Source: Aricia agestis
Taxonomy: Eukaryota > Arthropoda > Insecta > Lepidoptera > Lycaenidae
Direction: 5' to 3'
Assembly: GCF_905147365.1 (NCBI RefSeq)
Contig: NC_056412.1
Location: 8,610,001-8,674,000, forward strand
Length of the DNA stretch: 64,000 bases
The notes under the pieces were generated by a model, which was given only the letters and a program-made list of their open reading frames with translations, was not told the origin of the DNA and did no database searches. This document shows, piece after piece, positions 57,101 to 64,000 of the stretch. Positions within the stretch are counted from its first letter, which is position 1. Each line of letters opens with the position of its first letter. Both the position numbers and the translations under genes were made by a program.

Positions 57101-60100
57101 AAAGGGGTGGGGGAAAAATTTTGTACACCAGATGTTAAATTGGAAAATACATTTAATAATATGAAGTTAGTCCATTGAAGAAAAAAGTGTGATACAAAAT
57201 TTGACCCCCTCTTTGGTCCCCTTAGAGGGGTGAGGGGGGAAAAATTTATACACCAGATGTTAAGTTGGAAGAAGATAAATATATCTGCGAAAACCGCATT
57301 CAAATCGGATCAGAAGTTTTCGTGTGATGCTGGAACAAACATACAGACAGACAGACAGACAGACAAAAAACTAACCACAGTTTTGGCTTCTATAGCGATG
57401 TAGTAACAGCCTCCGCTTATTATTTTTTGGATATCTTTAATGTACAGAATTGTCATTTCTACAGGTTTATTATATGTATAGATTTAAATCAGGCTACGTA
57501 GATCCATACAATATATACCTTAATGTCTAACATACATATTAATTATAATCTTAATGACTACACTTTATCACGAATTAACGGCGACGTGACGCTCACTTCA
57601 TTGTCTCCCCCGGAACCTTCGGTAGACCACATCAGTCGGCCAGAATTCCTCCGCTTCAAAGGTCGACAGAAGATGCGTCGGTACTCTCACTACAAAGGAA
57701 CTGAAGTTGACTTTGTGGCGAGACTGCAGACTTTCGACCCTCAGGCGGAGGGATGTCCTCTTACTGATGTAGTCCACGACGTCCTCGACCTCCATGGACC
57801 AGTGCAGGCGGGATACGTACAGGGGCGTCGCGGGGACCTCGCTTCGCAGACGCAGCTCAGGTACATATGGTGCGGTGCCGCGATGGTTGTGGGCGGCGGG
57901 TTTCTTCTTCGTCCTCTCCACCAATAAGCCCTTCTCATCGCACCCCTTTCTCGTCCTTGCCAGGTCGAGAAGACTTGGCCTTGCGGCTCTACTAAAACTA
58001 AAACTAAACCTCACTGTTTACGTCATATCAATAAGTAATAACGTTTTTCTTTTAATATTTTAACAAATAGTAGCTTATAATATCTAACTATGACATCAAA
58101 AGCATGATTCTGTTTTCGATAAGATTAGTTCGATTTCCGTACAAACTCGAAATTCATTCCCAATATGCGTCAAATGCATAGTAAAAGGAGGGGAAGTAAG
58201 TTATCTTCATACAAAGGCACCGCGCGCGGCTTGTATGTGTGCGCCATAGTATCAATGCGTCGCCACACGGCACACAACAAAATCTCGGACAATATTTCGG
58301 CATTACCAGTCGTGGCTAACACTTTACGCTGTACGCTCGCGCCGCGCCGCGCCGCGGCTAAACGAATCAAAAATGTCCGATCATAATCGCAGGAGTAATA
58401 GATATTGCTGTGTGTTTGGGTGTTTTAAGAGTAATGCAACAATTCCAGAATTGTCTTTGTTAAAATTACCTGTTGAACAGGAAAGGTCAGTACTACTCAC
58501 TTATTCTAGCATAATATAATAATTTTTACTTGATGATCAGATACATACTTACAGGTTACTTGTTTTTTATTGCAAGTTTTCTATCACACAAAGGAAGTAG
58601 GTAGGTAGGTAGGCCTACTTTCCCACTATATAGAACATAGTATAAATAAGATATTAATGTTTTATGTACTTTTGATCCGTCAACTAATTTGCCGCTATTG
58701 CTTTGTTTACGTAATAGTAATTTGCCGATTTCTCTGTGTTGTAGACCGTATATTAACTAACTACTTACAGTAAATTACTTATTTTAAATCTTAATTAAAA
58801 ATAAGTGATTGACTAATTGTAAATCACAATACACAAAGCAATATTCGAATCATAACAACAGATTTGTTTATAGTATAGGAGACAGGCGTTAGTTTTTAAT
58901 GTTGTTTTACAGGGTATTTTTATAATTTTATATAGACATCGGATTATATGCACGATCAAAGTGCCGAAATATGCATGCAAATGTGTACGAAAAATGGCGG
59001 AAATATGCACAAAATGTGCACAATAAAGATTTACTTTTTATTAAAAGTCGGGAGACCGCGACGTTGCCGCCGCTCCCACACCAACCCGCCGCGCCTCCGC
59101 GGCGCCTAAAATTGACAACCCTAAGACAGTAGGTAATTATATCGCGGATTGGGCCGGAGTTATCCTACTTCCCCTCCTTTTACTATGTCAAATGCCTGAA
59201 AAACTGGTAGTTTTAGAATGTTCCCTCCATTTGATGTTAAAAACGATCAAAACGCTCAAAATGCCTCCTATTTTGAGCTTGATCGTTTTTAACATCAAAT
59301 GGAACGCGGGGATAATCTCGTGCACTTATGTCATGGATGACAGTGAAGTTGCCAGACGTCAGGAACTGGTCATATAGGTGTGTGTGCTGGCGAGCCAATT
59401 CTATGTGGAATTACTACATAGAATTGGCTCATGGGAATTCTATACTCCGCATATTTCACTCCAACGACACATTATATAATTCCACACCGCACTCGCTTGC
59501 ATGTGACAAACATAATTTATGAAGTTCCTAATACTCTGATAAGAGGTGTTTACACGCTGTGTATACAACACACAAGCTCTGTCTTAGAGTCGTGTAAACA
59601 GATATACGTATCTCGGTGATTCTACTCGTCGAAATCAACGAAGAAAGATAAAATGTATAAATAGAAATTAACATTTCGTCGTGATGGCGAAATAGAGTTT
59701 ATCATCAAATACGAGAGGCGGATTAAAACGGATTACATTTTGAGTAAGGATTGAGAGATTCTCTTATCCATCTTCTACTGATAAAAGAAAGAAAATTCTC
59801 GTTATTCGAAAATATTGTCTGTGTTATATTACTGACTGGAAGTATTTTAAATAATGAATCGTTTGTTACCAAAAATGAAAAATGTTTATGACGACCTAAG
59901 CTCCACATAACAACTACCAAATCTACTTAGAGCATAGATAGGTATTTTTAAGGTGGCGTAAGATGACAGTGCGCGATAGTTGTTTACATTTATTCAATGT
60001 TCCGAATTTCGATTTCACTCAAAATAAGAATAGTCTACAAAAACTTGGATACGTCGCATGCTGGAAGAAATATATCACATTTATTTTAACTACACTACAC

Positions 60101-62406
60101 TGTCACTTGGCCACAGTCTGTGGCCAAGCAAAATGACAATCAGCCGTATTGGCTGCATTCTGTGCCTAAAATTATAGTTGCCATGGGCTATAATTACATT
60201 AAGATATTGGCCATATTATGGTAACATGGGCAACAATAACATATTATATATAATTGAAAGGTTCTGATCGTGCAGTCTTGCTGCAAATGCCTTCCCTCTT
60301 TTTATCGCGCGTCTTTGCGCGTCGGACTTTCAAATGTATTAGATAACTATTTTTATTCAGTGTGAATAAGACTGTAGTCTCGAGGTGTGGTCCAATGTAG
60401 ATCCCTCGGCAAAGATGTTGTCAGCGGCGCCTGTGTTCCGTGCGAGAAAGATTGACGTTATCGCTCTGAGGATTTACCTCCCCTGGTCAAACAAGGGCTA
60501 AGGTGTATTGTTTTCTACAAGTTTTCCACATAAATAACATCAATCATCCAAAAAAGCTATCTAAATTATCTTTAATAATATAAATTACCTACTGTTAACT
60601 ATGAATTACCTACTGTTCGTTCGTAGTACTATATGTGTAATTAAATATACATTTTAACAACAGTAATAAAAATATCTACGTAGCGAATGAGCTATCTTCT
60701 ATTTAATATTTCGTAACATAAATCCACCATAAATCATGTTGCATGTCACAAACAAAGACAATAACATTCGTTAAGTTATCCAATATGTAAATATTTTTAA
60801 TTATTTTGAATCTACTTCAGGGCCCCCGTAAGGGCTACTGGCGCCTGTGTGCAAAAAAAGGATTTTAGCGCCCCTATAGCTTTAGGCAAATTTTGGGTCC
60901 TTGGTTTTGGCGCCCCTAAAGATGGCGATTTGGCGTCCCTAGAGAATGGCGCCCGTGTGCAGTGCACACATTAATATTTTTTCAATATATATTATATTTA
61001 ATAACTTTCGTTGCCATTCCTTTCTACATGTTTCTAACTTTATACTAATTGAAATTTGTATTGTTGTAGGGAAAACCCGTACGAAGGACAAGTACCGGGT
61101 GGTATACAGCGATCACCAGCGACTGGAGCTGGAGAAGGAGTTCCACTACAGCAGATACATCACCATCAGGAGGAAGGCCGAGCTCGCCGCCAGCCTAGGC
61201 CTCTCTGAACGACAGGTAACAAAACTCGCCATTCGCTTACATGCAGTCTTAGCAATTAGCATCGCCTAGAAAGGTTTATTCTTACGGTAAAGTAGACAAA
61301 GTGATGGAGGAAATCTGTCAGTTTGTCCGCAAAAACTGTCAGCGTTTCTATTCTTTAGCATTTCTACTGTGGCCATGCTAAGGCTGAGGAAGTTCTGTAA
61401 AAACAAGATCTTAATTTTCAATTATGAGGCTGGTTAAACCACGCCTCTCCATGTAACTACGCTTTTCGTTATAATGTAATATAATCTAACCAATAAACTC
61501 TTTAAATTTCTTTAAAAACCCGAGTGTGTTGTGTCCGGTGTTACTCTCAAGTCTCACGGCCTTAGGACGGCATTATCGTTCTACGATAAAGTACCTTTCT
61601 TTTCTAGATTAAGAAAAAAGTCTCACGGCCATTTATCAAAATATAGAGCTCAAATCCGACAAACCGTTTAATTAAAAGTAAACTTTCCTCACCTCTTTGC
61701 AATTTTATTGTCTGGTATTTCTTTTCAATATTATTGTTTATTTGTTCTTGTAATTATTAAATTTGCTAAAAGTTAAAACTTCGACTACCAAAAAACAATA
61801 ATAATATTTTGCAAGACCTTAGAAAATGTATCTGAAAAGATTTGAAGTTTGACTAGAACACTTTGTTTTGTGTCAGTGTATAAATTTCACCCGTTTCCAC
61901 TCAATACTAATCAAGTACTTGTTGAGTACCTACTTACTTTATTTATTAATATAATAATTAAATTATTATTCTCTACTTAAAAAAGTATACATTAATAAAA
62001 TGGAAACCTCTAAACCTTATAATAATGTTAATGACCGCGGCATCGTGCTATCATATTTTGTATCGTGTTCGTTAAAATCGCTTACAATTTTCCTCTGTTA
62101 GAATATAGGTATGTTTGATACAATTAAAGAATATATGAAATAATAAGTTTTTCTTTACAGGTAAAAATCTGGTTTCAAAACCGACGGGCAAAAGAACGAA
62201 AACAGGCGAAGAAACGCGACGAAGTGGTGATGAAGGAGAAGGGTGATCACGCGTCGCTCCAGCACGCCCAGATCCACCACGCCACCATGTTGCACCACCA
62301 GCAGATGATGAACGGCATGATGCACCACCACCACTACCACCAGGGGGTGCTGCAGGGGGTCCCCGAGCCGCTCGTGCCGGGGGTCCCGCCGGTTCCCCTC
62401 CTGTGA
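35624..62406 (+). CDS. cad: caudal, ParaHox homeodomain transcription factor
   Basis: Nuclear DNA-binding protein of the Cdx/caudal family, which specifies posterior body and gut identity in insect embryos. Three coding exons: 35624-35960, 61070-61215 and 62161-62406, joined in frame, giving 242 residues. The N-terminus is MVNYVNPLAMYQGKGGQYAA, followed by a Trp/Gln-rich stretch. The hexapeptide motif SPFEWMKKPSYQ (about residues 96-107) is the caudal form of the Hox YPWM. The homeodomain (about 118-177) runs from KDKYRVVYSDHQRLELEKEF to VKIWFQNRRAKERKQ, with Gln50 and Asn51 intact; intron 2 falls between homeodomain positions 44 and 45, the conserved site. The C-terminus is rich in His/Met (HHQQMMNGMMHHHHYHQ). 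An ATG at 35600 is in frame upstream, but the family starts at MVNYVNP. Intron 1 is 25 kb and full of transposons. Confidence 0.95.
37090..37133. repeat. Perfect hairpin, 20-bp arms
   Basis: GTAGTAGCAACTGAAGAAAA (37090-37109), loop TTAT, then the exact complement (37114-37133). Confidence 0.88.
37147..37297. mobile_element. MITE with TIRs of about 55 bp (TACCCCCTTATTAATAAAC)
   Basis: The left TACCCCCTTATTAATAAACA and the right end (complement starting TAACCCCCTTATTAATAAAC) pair through TTGTATAAGCTT and GAATAGTTA up to TGTTTTGT. It is 151 bp and non-coding. Confidence 0.78.
37510..37672. mobile_element. Complete MITE (AACGGCCGTTCCCAATATTT), TA-flanked
   Basis: TIRs of about 58 bp: TAACGGCCGTTCCCAATATT at the left and its near-exact complement ending at 37672. 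TA at both borders fits a Tc1/mariner-type insertion. The loop TTAGACATTAGAGACATATA is shared with the half copy at 28111-28252. Confidence 0.82.
37686..37915 (-). repeat. Lepidopteran repeat (GATGACGCCCGCAACTCCGT family), inverted copy
   Basis: Begins ACTAGATGACGCCCGCAACT and includes TTTCCGGGACTCGAAGTATC and ACGGACAGACAGACAAACTT. It is the inverse of 32020-32230 and 45700-45893. Confidence 0.68.
37938..38397 (+). repeat. Two direct copies of the GGCAAACGTTGTTTTG repeat
   Basis: Copy 1 (37938-38091) and copy 2 (38261-38397) share CATATTATTTTATTGAAGTG, TCGCTAT(C/A)CCGTCGCACAAA and GGTCTCGAGTTGTAATAATT. Copy 2 starts with the better preserved CTAGCTGTCCCGGCAAACGT. Confidence 0.65.
38656..39268. 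mobile_element. hAT-like MITE (ATCGGATTATATGCA family), copy 2
   Basis: The ends TAGACATCGGAATATATGCA and TGCATATAATCCGATGTCTA are complementary. The right 330 bp match 14606-14944 in inverted orientation (GGGGATGGAACCACATATTT, ATAGCTAGTTTGGAGACTAC). A clean 8-bp duplication is not visible here. It contains the 44-bp perfect palindrome at 38715-38758. Confidence 0.7.
38715..38758. repeat. Perfect 44-bp palindrome with no spacer
   Basis: TATCGTGCATACTTGCATGC, then the centre ATAT, then the exact complement. It is part of the subterminal region of the element 38656-39268. Confidence 0.9.
39478..39712 (+). repeat. Lepidopteran repeat (GGTACGGAACCCT family), shortened copy
   Basis: CAAGTGCGAGTCGGACTTTT at the start and GTTTTTACCCTTTGGGTACG at the end, as in the longer copy at 16373-16805. 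Confidence 0.7.
40954..41177 (+). mobile_element. Short GC-rich retroposon with direct repeats
   Basis: It is flanked by GGTGAGCTGGAGGG (40939-40952) and GGTGAGCCGGAGGG (41178-41191), which look like a target duplication; it ends in TTAAATAAAA, a retroposon-like tail. It interrupts the left arm of the inverted repeat of the surrounding element. Confidence 0.55.
41368..41960 (-). pseudogene. LINE C-terminal fragment with 3' UTR and tail
   Basis: On the minus strand, 41806-41612 encodes RLYNKIPENVKNLAINKFKK, then AYYKVNDFINDDTSWE and a stop, the usual end of a lepidopteran CR1/jockey-like polymerase. A 3' UTR follows, with TTCGGAAATAAAACAATTTT and an A-rich tail near 41370. It is 5'-truncated. 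Confidence 0.7.
42195..42310 (+). repeat. Diverged relative of the GGGTCACCTGATGG repeat
   Basis: AACTGATGGAAGCTGGTTAC and GGTGCTACTGGTGCGTTGCC recall blocks of the repeats at 3780-4041 and 44688-44957, but it is strongly diverged. Confidence 0.35.
43140..43342. mobile_element. hAT-like MITE (203 bp)
   Basis: The left end CAGTGGTGTAACTATA and the right end (complement CAATGGCGTAGATAAC) are TIRs. The flanks CCAAAAAC (43132-43139) and CCTAAAAC (43343-43350) match at 7 of 8 positions. It starts 16 bp from the end of the large element at 40534-43123. The interior has GGGGCCCGTGGCA motifs. Confidence 0.68.
44688..44957 (+). repeat. Lepidopteran repeat with GGGTCACCTGATGG core, copy 2
   Basis: The same order of blocks as 3780-4041, from the T-tract through GGAAAGCAACTTCCGTCGCC and the GGGAAGGGAA runs to CTCACTCACTCGGCGAAACA. 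Confidence 0.65.
45240..45560. promoter_or_regulatory. GC-rich non-repetitive island in caudal intron 1
   Basis: A block unlike its AT-rich surroundings and not seen elsewhere in the window. It includes GAGCAATTAATCGGCGGTCC (a TAATC homeodomain-type core) and CGCGGGGGCACGCG repeated. It could be an intronic enhancer of caudal; this is inference from position and composition only. Confidence 0.3.
45700..45893 (+). repeat. Lepidopteran repeat (CGCTGAACCGATTTTGCT family)
   Basis: TCCATACTAATATTATAAAT, AAACCGCTGAACCGATTTTG and GAAGTTGCAGGCGTCATCTA. Related to 32020-32230 and, inverted, 37686-37915. Confidence 0.7.
45954..46204. mobile_element. MITE (CCATAAAGTTAATATACC ends) with duplicated left end
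   Basis: The left end CCATAAAGTTAATATACCTA (45954) pairs with the right end, complement CCATAAAGATACACCTAGCG (46204). An extra exact 29-bp copy of the left end lies just outside, at 45909-45937. Confidence 0.7.
46450..47047. mobile_element. hAT-like element with perfect 8-bp target duplication
   Basis: The left end CAGAGATGTGCCGACTAG and the right end (complement TAGAGATGTTCCGATCAT) are TIRs. The flanks are exactly GTGCGTAC at 46442-46449 and 47048-47055. Subterminal GTCGGC/GCCGAC motifs repeat at both ends, possible transposase-binding sites. The AT-rich middle is non-coding, so it is non-autonomous. Confidence 0.85.
48027..48117. repeat. (TA)n microsatellite
   Basis: About 45 uninterrupted TA units. 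It directly precedes the inverted repeat copy at 48120-48285 and may be the simple-sequence tail of that element. Confidence 0.95.
48120..48285 (-). repeat. Interspersed repeat (AGCTATTTGACC family), copy 2
   Basis: It contains CTCCAACGATTTTCATGAAA and, at its end, TTGGTCAAATAGCTAG; it is the inverse of 6265-6410, with the extra ATCGATCTAGCTAGC block. Confidence 0.65.
52106..52665. other. Rearranged insertion inside the LINE
   Basis: TTGACAACATTTCAAAATTTT at about 52098-52119 recurs inverted at about 52652-52672 (AAAATTTTGAAATGTTGTCA), so the inserted block is bounded by a small inverted duplication of LINE sequence. Within it GTGACGTCATACTTACG (about 52257) and CCGTAAGTATGACGTCAC (about 52518) look like TIRs of a MITE. 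Confidence 0.55.
54137..54168. repeat. Perfect hairpin at LINE 5' end, 15-bp arms
   Basis: GATCAATAAAATTTC, TG, GAAATTTTATTGATC. It sits exactly where LINE similarity stops. Confidence 0.85.
54200..54530 (+). repeat. Lepidopteran repeat (GAACGTGCTAATCTCAGGAA)
   Basis: The block GCTAATCTCAGGAACTACTG followed by TCCGATTTGAAAAATT occurs twice (about 54260 and 54433), and the segment ends ACGCGGGCGAAACCGCATGG, a common repeat terminus. Confidence 0.6.
54548..54636 (+). repeat. Short lepidopteran repeat, copy 2
   Basis: CTTCCATCGTGCGTATCATA and GCGGCAGCCGGGCGGCTGCC; the same family as 23016-23096. Confidence 0.6.
55955..56021 (+). repeat. LINE 3' terminus with (ATA)n
   Basis: GAGGCCTTTGCCCAGCAGTG followed by GGACACTGTAGGCTGATAAT and an ATA run, a very common lepidopteran LINE 3' end. 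Confidence 0.7.
56029..56262 (+). repeat. Interspersed repeat (CTAGCTTTTGCCCGCGGCTT)
   Basis: CTAGCTTTTGCCCGCGGCTT at the start, CAAGTCAATTGGTTGCTTCG in the middle and CACTTTCGCATTTATAATAT at the end. A standard lepidopteran repeat; a related start follows at 56266. Confidence 0.7.
56333..57331 (+). repeat. Two-part tandem repeat array
   Basis: Part 1: a unit of about 211 bp starting CCGGCCGGAGGTAAAGCCTC at 56333 recurs at 56544. Part 2: units starting AAGTTT(T/G)ATACAA at 56791, 56915, 57062 and 57185 alternate between about 124 and 147 bp, so the real period is a dimer of about 271 bp present twice. Each unit carries CCCCCTCTTT...AGAGGGG inverted motifs and TACACCAGAT. Part 2 continues into a GACAGACAGACAGACAGAC tail near 57345. 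The frames through it are repeat by-products. Confidence 0.75.
57598..58014 (-). pseudogene. LINE ORF1-like (nucleic-acid-binding) fragment
   Basis: The minus-strand frame encodes ATPLYVSRLHWSMEVEDVVD, then LRLRVESLQSRHKVNFSSF and EEFWPTDVVYRRFRG. The pattern of an RRM-like fold with SRH and EFWP...VRRF blocks is what I know from insect LINE ORF1 proteins. The N-terminal part (RTKKKPAAHNHRG) is basic. It is partial, and I cannot say which LINE it belongs to. Confidence 0.55.
58373..58485 (+). pseudogene. THAP-domain first exon, isolated
   Basis: The ATG at 58373 opens MSDHNRRSNRYCCVFGCFKS, then NATIPELSLLKLPVEQE, ending before donor GTCAGT at 58486. CCVFGC matches the C-x4-C start of a THAP zinc finger, and LSLLKLPVEQE fits the following S-F-H-x-F-P region. 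The second zinc-ligand pair (C...H) would be on a next exon; none is seen before the element ends, so the gene is broken. THAP fingers occur in P-element transposases and in domesticated host proteins. Confidence 0.55.
58934..59035. mobile_element. Single end of the ATCGGATTATATGCA hAT-like family
   Basis: TAGACATCGGATTATATGCA followed by GTGCCGAAATATGCATGCAA and TGCACAAAATGTGCACAATA; it matches the left end of 38656-39268. The other end is missing. It is nested within the P-like element. Confidence 0.6.
59226..59303. repeat. Long hairpin (25-bp outer and 9-bp inner arms)
   Basis: The outer arm starts TCCATTTGATGTTAAAAACG and pairs exactly with the complement at 59279-59303. After a 3-nt bulge, GCTCAAAAT / ATTTTGAGC form an inner stem around GCCTCCT. 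Confidence 0.85.
59392..59430. repeat. Perfect hairpin, 15-bp arms
   Basis: GAGCCAATTCTATGT, a 9-nt loop, ACATAGAATTGGCTC. Confidence 0.88.
60106..60128. repeat. Short perfect inverted repeat
   Basis: CTTGGCCACA, GTC, TGTGGCCAAG, 0.94 kb upstream of caudal exon 2. Confidence 0.75.
60830..60970. repeat. GGCGCC-rich repeat fragment
   Basis: GGGCTACTGGCGCCTGTGTG and ATGGCGCCCGTGTGCAGTGC are related direct copies, with further 'TGGCG(C/T)CCCTA' motifs between them. It is probably a worn transposon end, about 100 bp before caudal exon 2. Confidence 0.4.
61070..61215 (+). CDS. cad: caudal coding exon 2 (homeodomain N-terminal three quarters)
   Basis: Acceptor TTGTTGTAG, donor GTAACA. The exon encodes GKTRTKDKYRVVYSDHQRLE through ASLGLSERQ, homeodomain positions 1-44. 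The first codon is split G|GG with exon 1. Confidence 0.95.
61216..62160. other. caudal intron 2
   Basis: 945 bp, AT-rich, with GTCTCACGGCC occurring twice (about 61550 and 61620). No recognised element. Confidence 0.6.
62161..62406 (+). CDS. cad: caudal coding exon 3 (recognition helix and C-terminus)
   Basis: The acceptor TTCTTTACAG ends at 62160. The exon encodes VKIWFQNRRAKERKQAKKRD (recognition helix with Q50 and N51), then a His/Met-rich stretch and a Pro/Val-rich end (PLVPGVPPVPLL), with stop TGA at 62404-62406. Confidence 0.95.
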   Translation, partial: VKIWFQNRRAKERKQAKKRDEVVMKEKGDHASLQHAQIHHATMLHHQQMMNGMMHHHHYHQGVLQGVPEPLVPGVPPVPLL

Positions 62407-64000
62407 CAACAAGACTTTAGTGCGTACGGTGAAAACTTTTAAGTGATCTCGCTAATGTGAGTTATACGGACGATTTTATTTAAATATATAAAGAGCTTAA
62501 TGTAGATAGAAGACGTCGCGACAAGCTATTAGCTCGGGAGTTTTTCTGGAACGAGCGCATTTTCCGTTTACACCTTGACAACAACTGAAAGAAAATGTCC
62601 TGAGCTCAAAGCTGTGAACATATTGTTATCTACATTTTAATGTTAATGGCGCAAATCGTGTATTAGGGCTAAAACGGGCCTGCCTTTGCAATAAAGTGGA
62701 ATTCAAAATGTCTTTACCGTAGTTATTTAAACGTAGGTGCCTAAGTATCACGCCTTTAGAGTACAGAGCGTCCGCGGTGGTTATTATGGCGACTGTTCAC
62801 TGTAAATATAAATGACTATATTTTTATATTTAGATGTTAGCTTGTTGTCGAGTCTTTTAAGTATTTCTCAATTAAAAAAAACAGAAATAAGTTTCTAGCA
62901 AAGAGTAACTTGCCAAGAAGTTCAGAGTTTTCTAATAGTAGAGCCAGCAGTAGTCGCAATATAAATTTTATTGTTTTACTGAACTCTGTAATCGATTGCA
63001 ATGTGCAACTTTAACTCAATTAAAAAAAAATACACTGTTCATTTAGATCGGCTTAATGTTAAATACAAAACTTATGAAATATTTTGTTACAGTACAATTT
63101 TTACCTTAACTTATTATAGAAGTAACGTACTTGTAATTACTTATTTTATTTGGATTATAGATACCGTTATGAATCTCACTTAATAAACCATCATGATTAT
63201 CGATGAAAACCCTTTATAAATTGAGAAATACTTAAATCATATTAACATTTCATATGAGATTATTCGTAGCCTTAATTTGTATATATTAGATGTAAGCTAA
63301 TATATAGTCATCTCATTTTGTTTAATTTTACTAGTAATTTATAAATAATATAAGATTTGACTGCATATTTACCGTAATACTTACACGATAGAGTTTCCTA
63401 ATGTTGTTTCTTGTTAATAGATGACATTCCTTGTTGAGTCTTCGAATTTCGAAGACGACCCAGACTTACATTGATAAGTAAGATTAAAATGTTGAGTAGC
63501 CCTGTCGCTACTGACACTTGGAAATCTGATTGAATTGATTTATTTATGATTTTAACACGTTGAAACTCTAGGTTCTTTTATTGCCAAATGATTTTTTCAG
63601 CTCTATTTTGTTTTAAATTACAAAAAGGTGCTCATTATACCAGTGATTTTTAAAATTTGTAACGCTCAAGCCTGAGGTATAAGCATATAGGACAGATGTC
63701 ACAAAATATAAATAAAATTATAATCGTTTTCTTGTTTGTGATTTGTACACATCTTTGTATATTTGTTTAGAAGTAAGGATTCACGTTGGGGCACTAAATA
63801 GTTCCTAATGTCTGCTCTTTATGTTCTTATACCTTGGGATGATGTGATTTATTTACTTGTATGTTGAAAATAGTATGGGTGATTGAATTGTAAGTAACTG
63901 ACACTGAACAATTAGAATGTATGCACTACAATCACTAAATCCATTTGGTAAATAAAGAAATCCATGTTACTTATTGATTTTATTTTTTCCTCTTAATAAT
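62407..64000 (+). other. caudal 3' UTR and downstream sequence
   Basis: AT-rich with no recognised gene. Candidate polyadenylation signals AATAAA are at 62690-62695 (283 bp after the stop) and 63951-63956; the long AT-rich run would allow a 3' UTR of up to 1.5 kb. No repeat was recognised. Confidence 0.5.
62690..62695 (+). terminator. Possible proximal polyadenylation signal of caudal
   Basis: AATAAA within TTTGCAATAAAGTGG, a canonical hexamer 283 bp after the stop codon; a distal alternative is at 63951. Confidence 0.45.

Larger units (their letters stand above)
58177..59187 (+). mobile_element. P-element-like transposon derivative (1011 bp) with THAP-type exon
   Basis: The ends CATAGTAAAAGGAGGGGAAG and (complement) CATAGTAAAAGGAGGGGAAG are identical over at least 20 bp, and TCAAATG flanks both (58170-58176 and 59188-59194), a 7-bp duplication. 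P-family elements begin with CA and carry an N-terminal THAP domain; a THAP-like exon lies at 58373-58485. The rest is AT-rich and non-coding, and one end of another MITE family is inserted at about 58934-59035. It lacks a transposase catalytic region, so it is non-autonomous or a decayed remnant. Placement in the P superfamily is inference. Confidence 0.6.
35961..61069. other. caudal intron 1 (25 kb)
   Basis: No other host gene was recognised. It contains the mobile elements listed separately between 37090 and 59187. Apparently non-repetitive stretches: 35961-37080, 43350-44680, 44960-45690 (with a GC-rich island), 47060-48020, 48290-49900, 54640-55900 and 59620-60820. In these I see no coding sequence. 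Confidence 0.6.

Noticed and set aside
56942..57303. Frames on both strands near the caudal intron end
   Set aside because: They translate the dimeric tandem array and repeat with its period.
1..64000. CRISPR array, rRNA or bacterial-type operon
   Set aside because: No regularly spaced repeats, rRNA cores or operon-like gene packing were seen; splicing and repeats are those of an insect nuclear genome.

Overview
The window is a piece of a lepidopteran (moth or butterfly) nuclear chromosome. It is AT-rich and intron-rich and is crowded with transposon families typical of Lepidoptera: a tRNA-derived SINE, RTE-like and jockey/CR1-like LINE fragments, the 'GGGTACGGAACCC' and 'CTAGCTGTTGCCCGCG' repeat families, and MITEs. 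The encoded proteins are insect-like. The exact species cannot be read from the sequence.

Four host genes are supported at splice-site level. (1) Minus strand, 1908-15229: the first three coding exons of a Tec-family tyrosine kinase (Btk29A). Together they encode most of the PH domain; the gene runs off the left edge. (2) Plus strand, 18910-20301: MED7, a Mediator middle-module subunit, two coding exons, 220 residues. (3) Minus strand, 21240-24613: API5 (apoptosis inhibitor 5), eight coding exons, 566 residues, ending in an RG-rich tail. (4) Plus strand, 35624-62406: the homeobox gene caudal, three coding exons, 242 residues, with a 25-kb first intron and the classic homeodomain intron between positions 44 and 45. 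Btk29A and MED7 are divergent, MED7 and API5 are convergent with nearly touching 3' ends, and API5 and caudal are divergent across 11 kb.

Nearly everything else is mobile-element sequence. Btk29A intron 1 holds an apparently intact mariner (8177-9440, DD34D transposase, matching TIRs, TA duplication), a truncated LINE that abuts it, and a decayed RTE-type LINE. The API5-caudal spacer carries several foldback elements. Caudal intron 1 carries at least three hAT-like non-autonomous elements with 8-bp target duplications (two inexact, one exact), a 3.8-kb minus-strand LINE, a dimeric tandem array, and a 1-kb element (58177-59187) whose ends, 7-bp duplication and THAP-like exon suggest a P-element-like transposon.

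Points worth a second look: the P-element-like/THAP element; the 2.6-kb hAT-like element with GCCGAA arrays and an internal inverted repeat of roughly 300 bp; a recurring pattern of perfect short inverted duplications (15-29 bp arms), one of them inside a LINE reading frame; the intact mariner; and GC-rich, apparently non-repetitive islands in caudal intron 1 that could be enhancers.
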